From positions 1-7,636 of the forward strand of contig MGNL01000148.1 in NCBI GenBank assembly GCA_001796785.1: a stretch of DNA of 7,636 bases, in the 5' to 3' direction. The first letter of the stretch is position 1. Every line of letters begins with the position of its first letter. This stretch comes from Chloroflexi bacterium RBG_16_51_16 (lineage in GTDB: Bacteria; Chloroflexota; Anaerolineae; Anaerolineales; Villigracilaceae). The position numbers were made by a program, and so were the translations under genes. The notes below the pieces were generated by a model. That model saw only the letters and a list, made by a program, of their open reading frames with translations. It searched no databases and was not told the DNA's origin. Positions 1 to 5,639 of this stretch are shown piece by piece.

Positions 1-236
1 ATGACCTCATCGCCGGGTTTAACATTCAACAAGATGGCCGCCATCTCGAGAGCGTGGGTGCAGGAGGTGGTCAACAGCACCTTCTTAACTCCCAGCTCGT
101 GTTCCAGGAGTGTGTGGCATTTCTTACTAAACTCGCCATCTCCGGAAAGATGACCATTTTCTATTGCCTGCTGAATGTATTTCAATTCATTGCCCACTAC
201 AACAGGGCGGTTGAAGTCAACCCGGAGATTGTTCAA
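1..236 (-). CDS. WecE/RffA-like sugar aminotransferase (DegT/DnrJ/EryC1 family), N-terminal part only
   Basis: The 78 visible residues are the N-terminus of a PLP-dependent nucleotide-sugar aminotransferase; the rest lies beyond the left edge. The sequence contains FNRPVVVGNEL, a GHLSGDGEF stretch, LLTTSCTHALEMAA and NVKPGDEV. These line up from memory with E. coli WecE/RffA (FNAPPVVGTEL, CGDGGF, LLTPSCTASLEMAA, PGDEV). WecE makes dTDP-4-amino-4,6-dideoxygalactose from the 4-keto sugar. The catalytic lysine is outside the window, so activity cannot be checked. I chose the TTG at 236 because it has a GGAGA ribosome binding site 7 bases upstream and overlaps the preceding gene's stop as TTGA; no in-frame ATG exists between the upstream stop and the conserved FNRP segment. 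It is the last visible gene of the cluster. Family membership is firm; the exact sugar substrate is inferred. Confidence 0.85.
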   Translation of the reverse strand, partial: MNNLRVDFNRPVVVGNELKYIQQAIENGHLSGDGEFSKKCHTLLEHELGVKKVLLTTSCTHALEMAAILLNVKPGDEV

Positions 237-1180
237 GCAAGATTCTCCGTGATGATTCGACAGATGGAGACGGCTTGGACCGCAGTAAAATGATGGTCAT
301 TAAAAAGGTTCACCACTTGGGAAGCTAGTTTCCCCGCCTGGGGTGCTTCATCGGATGTCATAATTCCGGCAAGGGAAGCATAATGTGCGCTTGCGAATAA
401 GCCGGCAGCAAATATTGCATTCAACACCGCCTCCTGGTTTTTTACCCGTAGGTTAAATCGCCAGTTCTGAAATTTTTCGGGTAGTTGTATCTCGTTGGGG
501 AGCTCGGCAGTATAAATTTTGTTGAGCTCCATCCGATGTTCCAGGGATTGGGTTCTGTTATCCTCGATCTGCCGCCGGTAATCATACCATGAGGGCAAGT
601 TGAGGGAGGTATCCAGCCAATCACTGTCTGCGTAATTATATTTTTGATGGTCCCTGATAGTGGCTTGGTAAGATTTTTCCATTTCATCGTGGCTATTCGG
701 CGAAAAAGGAAGAACTGCGTGTTGATAAAGGATGCTCTCATTAATGTAGGCATAACCGCCGAAGGAGAGCTCGACTACCTTTGCGTAGCCGGTGCTGTAT
801 AAGACCACATCCGCGCTGTTCACAGGTGATGGATCCAAATCCGGTGTAGTCAGGCAGCGGTCATCGATCAAAATAAGCTCTGGGCTTCTTGATTTGATTG
901 ATCTGAAGAAGGACTCGGGGGTGGAAGTTTCGCCGTAAGTATGCGCATACAGGATCCCACCATAATGGCCGGTCATCGTTCGCTTCTCTGCGGTGTCCAG
1001 GTCCATATTCAATGTATGTGGATTGATATCCACTAACTCGATCGGGATTTTTGCCTTGAAAAATGTGATCGGCACGATTGGGCAAATATTGGCTGGCATT
1101 AACCAAGGCCTTTTGACCGATCCACTGGTTAGTAAGCTGTAGAGGATCGCCGAAGCGCGTGCCGCCCGCATGACAATCAT
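233..1180 (-). CDS. Divergent, short DegT/DnrJ/EryC1-like aminotransferase-fold protein
   Basis: A 315-residue protein with the layout of the DegT/DnrJ/EryC1 family but shorter than the usual 360-400 residues. Visible marks are an N-terminal RAARASAILYSLL segment, then LMPANICPIV and VDINPHTLNMD (family pattern of a PLP-pocket loop and a D-P-x-T-x-N strand). LIDDRC at about 104-109 is the place of the aspartate that contacts the PLP ring. YSTGYAKVVELSFGGY at about 128-143 has K134 where the PLP-binding lysine is expected, and a C-terminal small-domain pattern (HYASLAG, then FTAVQAVSICRII) follows. The lysine and aspartate appear retained, so PLP binding is plausible. The loop around the lysine differs from typical members, so the reaction is unknown. 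It starts in a 4-bp ATGA overlap with the methyltransferase gene and ends in a TTGA overlap with the WecE-like gene, so it is probably translationally coupled to both. A nucleotide-sugar substrate is inferred from these neighbours. Confidence 0.75.
   Translation of the reverse strand: MIVMRAARASAILYSLLTSGSVKRPWLMPANICPIVPITFFKAKIPIELVDINPHTLNMDLDTAEKRTMTGHYGGILYAHTYGETSTPESFFRSIKSRSPELILIDDRCLTTPDLDPSPVNSADVVLYSTGYAKVVELSFGGYAYINESILYQHAVLPFSPNSHDEMEKSYQATIRDHQKYNYADSDWLDTSLNLPSWYDYRRQIEDNRTQSLEHRMELNKIYTAELPNEIQLPEKFQNWRFNLRVKNQEAVLNAIFAAGLFASAHYASLAGIMTSDEAPQAGKLASQVVNLFNDHHFTAVQAVSICRIITENLA
244..248 (-). promoter_or_regulatory. Ribosome binding site supporting the TTG start of the WecE-like gene
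   Basis: GGAGA on the minus strand, 7 bases before the TTG at 236 and inside the end of the upstream gene. It is the main reason for accepting a TTG start for a frame that has no suitable ATG. Confidence 0.6.
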
Positions 1181-1812
1181 GGATCTTTACGAACTAGGAT
1201 GGTGAAATCATACAAACCGTAATCGTGAAGCAGTGCGACATTCCGTGAGAAATTTCGTTTGCAAAAGTCAAAGAAAAAAAGCGGATCACCGTAATAAAGG
1301 TCCGGTCTTTCTTTCATCCGTTCTGGATCGGAATACTTTGTTAGCATATTGAACGAGAATCCTTTGGAGCAAAACTCGTTCATCCGCAATAGGCTCGAGC
1401 AGACGAATTTCTGCCAGTCAGATTCTTCAGCATCGAGCTTGATGTTAAAGATCCCCGCCGCGACAAGGTAATCTGCGACTGGCACTTCTTTTTCTTCCGT
1501 TGTGAAATGTGCGTTCCCATGACCCTTGTGTTTTTCTATCCCTGCTTCAACCATCGGCGCGATCAGATCAACCCCGTAATATTCGAATTCAAAACTGGCT
1601 TGGAGGAGGTAATCGAACATGGCGCCGTAGCCGCAGCCGTAATCGATGATCGTGAATGAAGTTTTCGGCCGGATGATCCTGACGAGCTCAGCAAAACGGA
1701 TCTGCTGCGCTTCTTCTCCGTTGTAATCCACTCCTTTCGCAGTGGTCCCATACGTTTCCAGCTTGTTTGCAAAGTATTTGTTGAGCTTTCTTTGAACATC
1801 CTCAAGGCTCAT
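1177..1812 (-). CDS. Class I SAM-dependent methyltransferase
   Basis: A 211-residue soluble protein with a Rossmann-type SAM site. Motif I is IDYGCGYGA at about 56-64 (D57, G59, G61, G63) and the acidic end of the second strand is GVDL at about 80-83. The N-terminus (KLETYGTTAKGVDYNG, then QQIRFAELV) resembles small methyltransferases found in polysaccharide loci. The methyl acceptor is unknown; a sugar or sugar-linked intermediate is inferred from the neighbours. I prefer the ATG at 1812, which has GGAG 5 bases upstream and lies 13 bases after the wbqC-like stop. An in-frame ATG at 1848 would add 12 residues (223 in all) and overlap the upstream gene by 23 bases, with a weaker ribosome binding site. 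The gene ends in an ATGA overlap with the DegT-like gene. Confidence 0.88.
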   Translation of the reverse strand: MSLEDVQRKLNKYFANKLETYGTTAKGVDYNGEEAQQIRFAELVRIIRPKTSFTIIDYGCGYGAMFDYLLQASFEFEYYGVDLIAPMVEAGIEKHKGHGNAHFTTEEKEVPVADYLVAAGIFNIKLDAEESDWQKFVCSSLLRMNEFCSKGFSFNMLTKYSDPERMKERPDLYYGDPLFFFDFCKRNFSRNVALLHDYGLYDFTILVRKDP

Positions 1813-1817
1813 TCCAT

Positions 1818-1821
1818 CTCC
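1818..1821 (-). promoter_or_regulatory. Ribosome binding site favouring the ATG at 1812 for the methyltransferase
   Basis: GGAG on the minus strand, 5 bases before the ATG at 1812. The alternative ATG at 1848 has only a GGAAAAG-like sequence before it, so the shorter protein is preferred. Confidence 0.55.
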
Positions 1822-1825
1822 GTCT

Positions 1826-2500
1826 TCACCCCAGGTAGTTCCGGGCATCTTTTCCGGTCATGAATAATAGATCGACAACGCTCACCGCCCCGTCAAATGG
1901 TGGGTAAAGCTGATCGTACTCGCGATAATCATAGCGCTTATATTCCAGATGGATCCCGGACTCATTAAATATCTCTTGGTTGAGGTAAACCTTGGCAGCC
2001 GGACCGGAAAGGTACGTTGTTGCATTCACTTTCTTCAGAATATCGATCAGTCGTTCGGTTTTTGAACCTTGCGGTCGATATTCATTCGACAGTCTCATTT
2101 GGGTTTGGATTTGAAGATGCTGGCATACCCAACGGATCAGGCGGATGTTCAATTCGGATATATTCGCGGCGGGAGATTCCAATAGACTGGTTAGTTCAGT
2201 AATATAAGGCTCAAAATGCGGCGCGATCCGGTAGGATTCTTTGATCCGGTTAAGCATTCGGCGCAGCCAGGGAGAGGCGTCATCAATTTTTGTCTCCTGG
2301 ATAAGCTGACCTTTGTGTTTATAACTTACCGGTATGGTGATCCATTCCGGTCCGCGGGGGGTTTTTATCTTATTGCGGTTGCGCCAGTCGCCTTTCGTAT
2401 ATTGCAGATCATCATGAAATATGAATAGATCCACCGAGCGAATGAAATCAAAATAGCCTCTCCAGGGCAGGAAATTCGACTGGATGATACCGACTTTCAT
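1826..2500 (-). CDS. WbqC-family protein
   Basis: A 224-residue protein of the WbqC-like family (Pfam PF08889 from memory). The start MKVGIIQSNFLPWRGYFDFI, the motif FIFHDDLQYTK at about 26-36, RNRNKIK at about 40-46, WITIPV, YLSGPAAKVYL at about 163-173 and SVVDLLFMTG near 207-216 are all typical, and the length fits the family. WbqC proteins occur in O-antigen and other surface polysaccharide loci beside sugar aminotransferases. Their reaction is, to my knowledge, not firmly established; a role in modifying an amino sugar has been suggested by context only. There is no signal peptide or membrane segment, so it is probably cytoplasmic. The ATG at 2500 overlaps the stop of the glycosyltransferase gene as ATGA, with a GATGG stretch upstream serving as a weak ribosome binding site. 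Family assignment is strong; function is open. Confidence 0.92.
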   Translation of the reverse strand: MKVGIIQSNFLPWRGYFDFIRSVDLFIFHDDLQYTKGDWRNRNKIKTPRGPEWITIPVSYKHKGQLIQETKIDDASPWLRRMLNRIKESYRIAPHFEPYITELTSLLESPAANISELNIRLIRWVCQHLQIQTQMRLSNEYRPQGSKTERLIDILKKVNATTYLSGPAAKVYLNQEIFNESGIHLEYKRYDYREYDQLYPPFDGAVSVVDLLFMTGKDARNYLG

Positions 2501-2730
2501 TTACCATCATCCGTTGTACGTCCGATGGTATATGCCTGCCGCCCTCCGGTCCTTTCGAACATGCGGGCCAGGTATTCCCCCATGATCCCCAACGCGAAGA
2601 GCTGCGCACCACTGAATACCGCAATGATCGATGCTTGAAAGGGAAATCCGGGAACCGATCCTGCTGTGAAGTATGTCAGGAGAACGTAGATCAATATCCC
2701 TAACCCCAGGAAGGTGAATAAAAAGCCCAA
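2497..2730 (-). CDS. 3' part of the frameshifted glycosyltransferase (membrane-anchor domain)
   Basis: This stretch encodes the C-terminal membrane domain missing from the preceding frame. The first hydrophobic segment is LGFLFTFLGLGILIYVLLTYF. A second, near SIIAVFSGAQLFALGIMGEYLARMFE, carries the GIMGEYLARMFE ending found in ArnC/YkcC/GtrB-type polyprenyl-phosphate glycosyltransferases. The coding match continues upstream of 2730 to the frameshift around 2741 (residues ASLLGF follow directly on PLR if one base is restored), so 2730 (TTG) is only the first start-like codon and probably not a true start. The frame ends in an ATGA overlap with the wbqC-like gene. It is best read as one gene with 2700-3419. 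Separate translation from the TTG is possible but unlikely to be meaningful. Confidence 0.75.
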   Translation of the reverse strand: MGFLFTFLGLGILIYVLLTYFTAGSVPGFPFQASIIAVFSGAQLFALGIMGEYLARMFERTGGRQAYTIGRTTDDGK

Positions 2731-3419
2731 TAGACTGGCGACCGCAAAGGCAGGGTGGTATAGCTGGTAAGTACGAGCAGGGATACTTTGATCAGCTTGA
2801 GCAGATCATAGTTAGATTTGCCGGTTGTACGGGGTGATTCATCGACGCTCACCGAGCCAAATCGCGAGGTGCCCCATGAAAGCAGCACATCCACTAGCAC
2901 ATCCGGGCCATGGAAACCTTCAAATGCCTTTCTCAACTCCGCACGAAATACCTTGAAAGCACAGATATCCCTGACCGTCTGTACTCCCATGACATAGCTG
3001 ATCGCCCTCTTGATCAGCGTTGAGAATAAATTTTTCCACCAAGCCTGTTCCCGTTTCCTGGCGAGCCCGTAAACAACGTCATAACCTTCGTTCAACTTGT
3101 CCAAGAGTTTGGGAATTTCTTCCGGTGGATTCTGCAGGTCATCATCCATGGTAAAGATGACTTCATACCGCGCCGCTCGGATCCCGCACAGGGTCGCATT
3201 GTGCTGTCCATAATTCCTCATGAGGTCGATCCCGCGTACGTGCCGATCCCGGTGAGCCAGGCGTTCAATCTCCTGCCAGCTATCGTCCGGGCTTCCGTCA
3301 TTTACGAGGATCATTTCAAAATTCGTTGCCATGGAAGGCAATACATTGGTCAAACGATCCACGAGGGGTTCGAGTGTATCCCTGCCGCGAAATACAGGAA
3401 TTACAACGGAAATATCCAT
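2700..3419 (-). CDS. Family 2 glycosyltransferase, ArnC/GtrB/DPM1-like: 5' part of a frameshifted gene
   Basis: This frame encodes the cytoplasmic catalytic domain of a family 2 glycosyltransferase that moves a sugar from a nucleotide donor to a polyprenyl phosphate. Visible are MDISVVIPVF at the start, VNDGS at 39-43, the metal-binding MDDDLQNPPEEI at about 91-102 (D92-D94), DICAFKVFR, and RTTGKSNYDLLKLI at about 197-210. After R226 (CGG, 2742-2744) the frame goes out of register and runs through 13 unrelated residues to a TAG at 2700. The true continuation lies in another frame; adding one base near 2741 joins both parts into a 307-residue protein, close to ArnC/GtrB size. I chose the ATG at 3419, which starts directly at the conserved strand; a GTG at 3443 would add 8 residues. 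Neither has a strong ribosome binding site. It lies 84 bases after fmt. As read, the product lacks its membrane domain, so the gene is either a pseudogene or contains a sequencing error. Confidence 0.85.
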   Translation of the reverse strand: MDISVVIPVFRGRDTLEPLVDRLTNVLPSMATNFEMILVNDGSPDDSWQEIERLAHRDRHVRGIDLMRNYGQHNATLCGIRAARYEVIFTMDDDLQNPPEEIPKLLDKLNEGYDVVYGLARKREQAWWKNLFSTLIKRAISYVMGVQTVRDICAFKVFRAELRKAFEGFHGPDVLVDVLLSWGTSRFGSVSVDESPRTTGKSNYDLLKLIKVSLLVLTSYTTLPLRSPVYWAFYSPSWG

Positions 3420-3503
3420 ATCGGACGCAATTCTACCACCCACGTGAAAGATTCATTTTCAATTAATATCAGGAGAGTGATTTTTTGATCGTTCTGTAAG
3501 TGT

Positions 3504-4454
3504 TCATTTGGACGGGCTGACCCAGTTTGGTTTCCCGGATAGAAAATCTCTGCCGCTAATCACTTTCCTTCCGGGCAGTTGAACATCATCGAGTACAAAT
3601 GCTGCATCGGTTGTCATGACTGCTGGTTGTCCTCCGACGATAATTCGCGAACCAGGCTCAGGAGCCACATATGCAATATTTTCAACGTGAGCCCTGTGGA
3701 TTTTTAATTGCTCACTATCAAATACCAAAGCTGCACCCGGCCATGGATTGCAGGCATGCACGCGTCGGACTAAATTCACAGCGGGTTCGTTTAAATTTAG
3801 CAGTCCGTCTTTTTTCTTCATCATAGGCGCATAACTTGCTCCATCCTCCGGTTGAGATTGGGGTGTTATTTTTCCGGACAAGTAACCAGGGAGTGTTTTT
3901 ACAAGCATGTCGGCGCCGATCTTCGACAATGTTTCTGTTAGGAATCCTGTGTTATCGAGGATATTAAATTGAATGGCGCACTGGCTCAGGATGGGACCGG
4001 TATCCAGGCCATCATCCATCTTCATAATGGTGATACCGGTTTCCGGGTCGCCTTCCAGGATGGCAGCACTTATGGGTGAAGCACCTCGCCAGCGTGGGAG
4101 GAGTGAGGCATGCACGTTGATGCAGCCGTACTTTGGCAATTCGAGTATTTTTGGTTTGAGGATTTGTCCGAACGCAGCCACAACGATCAGATCAGGCGAC
4201 CATTGAGCAAGCTTCTCCATCACATCTGGTTGATTAAATTTTTCCGGCTGAAAAACGGGCAAGCCAAGCTTGATCGCAAGCTGCTTGACCGCGGGTGACG
4301 TCAGTTTTCTGCCGCGCCCTGCTGGACGATCGGGTTGGGTCACGACTCCAACGATTTCATACCTGGATCGTTTTTTCTCCCCCTGTGCAGCCAACGCCCG
4401 CAAACTTGGCAGTGCAAATTCAGGAGAACCCATGAACACAACCCGGATTGCCAT
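3504..4454 (-). CDS. fmt: Methionyl-tRNA formyltransferase
   Basis: A 316-residue cytoplasmic enzyme that formylates initiator Met-tRNA with 10-formyltetrahydrofolate. The N-terminal Rossmann-like domain starts IRVVFMGSPEFALPSL, followed by the loop VVTQPDRPAGRGRKLTSP. The active site is complete: INVHASLLP at about 112-120 (N113, H115), RWRGASPI, and DDGLDTGPIL with D151. The C-terminal tRNA-binding domain includes VRRVHACNPWPGA. Length is normal for the family. The ATG at 4454 is preferred over an in-frame GTG at 4460 because it gives the usual MAIRVVFMGS start; neither has a strong ribosome binding site. No def gene lies directly upstream, where the next gene is divergent. No terminator is visible after the stop, so transcription could run on into the sugar cluster 84 bases downstream. 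Confidence 0.97.
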   Translation of the reverse strand: MAIRVVFMGSPEFALPSLRALAAQGEKKRSRYEIVGVVTQPDRPAGRGRKLTSPAVKQLAIKLGLPVFQPEKFNQPDVMEKLAQWSPDLIVVAAFGQILKPKILELPKYGCINVHASLLPRWRGASPISAAILEGDPETGITIMKMDDGLDTGPILSQCAIQFNILDNTGFLTETLSKIGADMLVKTLPGYLSGKITPQSQPEDGASYAPMMKKKDGLLNLNEPAVNLVRRVHACNPWPGAALVFDSEQLKIHRAHVENIAYVAPEPGSRIIVGGQPAVMTTDAAFVLDDVQLPGRKVISGRDFLSGKPNWVSPSK

Positions 4455-4613
4455 AAACACATTCTACTTCTGATTGTACAAATTAGTACGGTTAATGGTC
4501 GCCTTGAAAGATGGTGGGACCTTTTGAACGATTCACCGGAATTTCTATAGCCTGGATTGAGCGCCCGGTACCAACCGGCTGTTATTTCCGGTACTAATGG
4601 ATTGAAGAGTTCG

Positions 4614-4642
4614 TTGATTTTTAGCGGGTTTGGTTGTAAAAT
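4614..4642 (+). promoter_or_regulatory. Putative sigma-70-type promoter of the first DUF4870 gene
   Basis: A -35-like TTGATT (4614-4619) and a -10-like TAAAAT (4637-4642) are separated by exactly 17 bases, matching the consensus at 4 of 6 and 5 of 6 positions. The expected start of transcription is near 4649, leaving a leader of about 40 bases that contains a good ribosome binding site. This is prediction from pattern only. Confidence 0.5.
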
Positions 4643-4676
4643 ACCTGAAATCCAAATCTTAACAATTCAACTCATG

Positions 4677-4681
4677 AGGAG
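4677..4681 (+). promoter_or_regulatory. Strong ribosome binding site of the first DUF4870 gene
   Basis: AGGAG lies 8 bases before the ATG at 4690. It is one of the clearest ribosome binding sites in the window and fixes this start. Confidence 0.7.
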
Positions 4682-4689
4682 AATTTGAA

Positions 4690-4995
4690 ATGGCACAAGC
4701 ACCGATGTCTGATGCAACGAGTGATGACCGCCTGTGGGCTCTGTTGGCTTACATTTTTTCACCGCTGGTCCCTATCATTATCATGCTGATGTCTGATAAA
4801 AAAGATCGGCCGTTCATAAAAGCCCATAATATGCAAGCACTTGTTCTTGGAATTGTGACGGTCATCACCTCTACTTTTTGTATTGGTATCCTGGTCTGGT
4901 TCTACCAGATCTATTGCGGCATCCAAGCCTACCAGGGTAAGCTAGTAGAGATACCGCTCATAACCAACCTAGTCAAAGGTCAGGGCTGGGCATAA
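4690..4995 (+). CDS. Small DUF4870 (Tic20-like) membrane protein
   Basis: A 101-residue membrane protein of unknown function. Residues about 1-13 are a polar N-terminus. A hydrophobic segment follows at about 17-34 (ALLAYIFSPLVPIIIML), then a charged loop SDKKDRPFIKAHNMQAL at about 35-51. A long hydrophobic stretch at about 52-80 can hold one or two membrane helices. The loop pattern of a basic residue, then F-x-x-x-H-x-x-Q-A-L, is the hallmark of DUF4870 (Pfam PF09685 from memory). No enzymatic residue is evident. The gene has its own promoter-like sequence, a strong ribosome binding site and a terminator directly after it, so it is probably a single-gene transcript. The family assignment is based on this pattern; the function is unknown. 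Confidence 0.85.
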   Translation: MAQAPMSDATSDDRLWALLAYIFSPLVPIIIMLMSDKKDRPFIKAHNMQALVLGIVTVITSTFCIGILVWFYQIYCGIQAYQGKLVEIPLITNLVKGQGWA

Positions 4996-5009
4996 TAAGC
5001 TTGACGGCG

Positions 5010-5045
5010 AAAAAAACTCGCGGTCTTTGGACCGCGAGTTTTTTT
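5010..5045 (+). terminator. Rho-independent terminator after the first DUF4870 gene
   Basis: A 10-bp GC-rich stem (ACTCGCGGTC paired with GACCGCGAGT, 5016-5025 with 5030-5039) closes a TTTG loop. Seven A residues precede it and seven T residues follow, which can lengthen the stem to about 16 pairs. It lies 15 bases after the stop and separates the two DUF4870 genes. Because of the A tract it could also work on the other strand. Confidence 0.93.
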
Positions 5046-5104
5046 GCCTGTGGGTAACTATCTTCAACATTCATCAGCCTGATTTAACCTCGTACCTATA
5101 GGAA

Positions 5105-5111
5105 GGTGAGG
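5105..5111 (+). promoter_or_regulatory. Ribosome binding site favouring the ATG at 5120
   Basis: GGTGAGG ends 8 bases before the ATG at 5120. It supports this start over the in-frame GTG at 5111, which overlaps the site itself. Confidence 0.5.
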
Positions 5112-5119
5112 TGTTTACG

Positions 5120-5548
5120 ATGAACACAGGCCAGTCTGCTCCCCCACCCTTGTCGCCTCAGGACGAACGACAATGGGCAATGATCTCCCACCTGAGCGTC
5201 TTGCTTAATCTCGTAACCGGTATTCTTGGGCCGGTCGTGCCTCTGATCCTGTATTTGTCGTATAAAGACCGGTCACGCTATGTCGCCTATCAATCTCTGC
5301 AGGCTCTGATTTTCCAACTTGTCTGGTGGGTGGGTGGTGGTGTACTGGTTGGCATCGCCTGGACGATCACCGGTGTATTGAGTGCCATCCTGATCGGATT
5401 AATTTGCATCCCCTTCGCTATCCTCTTCAGTGCACTTCCTCTCGTTGCCCTCGTGTATGGGGTCATCGCGGGAGTGCAAACCAGCCAGGGTCAGGATTTT
5501 AAATACTGGTTGATCGGAGATTGGGTGAGAAGTACTTATACGGGTTGA
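5120..5548 (+). CDS. DUF4870 (Tic20-like) membrane protein
   Basis: A 142-residue membrane protein of unknown function. A proline-rich polar N-terminus (about 1-17) leads into QWAMISHLSVLLNLVTGILGP, a first hydrophobic segment at about 20-47. Next comes the loop SYKDRSRYVAYQSLQAL with the DUF4870 pattern of a basic residue and Q-A-L, then two long hydrophobic stretches (about 64-88 and 91-121), and a short C-terminal tail ending near GDWVRSTYTG. The layout, with W and H near the start of the first helix, fits DUF4870 well. It is a more distant paralogue of the protein encoded at 4690-4995. I chose the ATG at 5120 (ribosome binding site GGTGAGG); a GTG at 5111 would add 3 residues. No clear promoter is visible in the 75 bases after the previous terminator. 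Confidence 0.85.
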   Translation: MNTGQSAPPPLSPQDERQWAMISHLSVLLNLVTGILGPVVPLILYLSYKDRSRYVAYQSLQALIFQLVWWVGGGVLVGIAWTITGVLSAILIGLICIPFAILFSALPLVALVYGVIAGVQTSQGQDFKYWLIGDWVRSTYTG

Positions 5549-5587
5549 TACCCACCTTCAACGAATTGTAATTATTCGTAACTAAAT

Positions 5588-5625
5588 AAAAAGGGTTGTG
5601 AGCGATTACCTTCACAACCCTTTTT
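5588..5625. terminator. Bidirectional rho-independent terminator between convergent genes
   Basis: A 14-bp perfect stem (AAAAAGGGTTGTGA, 5588-5601, with TCACAACCCTTTTT, 5612-5625) closes a 10-base loop. It has T-rich ends on both strands and sits between the convergent second DUF4870 gene and the LCP gene, so it can end transcription from either side. Confidence 0.9.
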
Positions 5626-5639
5626 GGAATTTTCCATGA

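Noticed and set aside
54..293. Plus-strand frame of 79 codons at the left edge
   Set aside because: The opposite strand encodes the conserved WecE-like N-terminus and the end of the DegT-like gene, which fully explains this stretch.
2700..2745. Programmed -1 frameshift in the glycosyltransferase gene
   Set aside because: No slippery X-XXY-YYZ heptamer and no obvious downstream hairpin were seen, and a plain indel or sequence error explains the break more simply.
3420..3503. Possible internal promoter between fmt and the glycosyltransferase (TTGAAA and TAGAAT on the minus strand)
   Set aside because: The two hexamers are 21 bases apart, too far for a standard promoter. No better pair was found.
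4473..4501. Possible fmt promoter with -10 TACAAT on the minus strand (4473-4478)
   Set aside because: The -10 matches well, but no -35-like hexamer occurs at a spacing of 15-18 bases, so the call is too weak to list.
3973..4550. Several plus-strand open frames opposite fmt
   Set aside because: fmt is unmistakable on the minus strand. These frames have low-complexity, unfamiliar products and are shadows of it.
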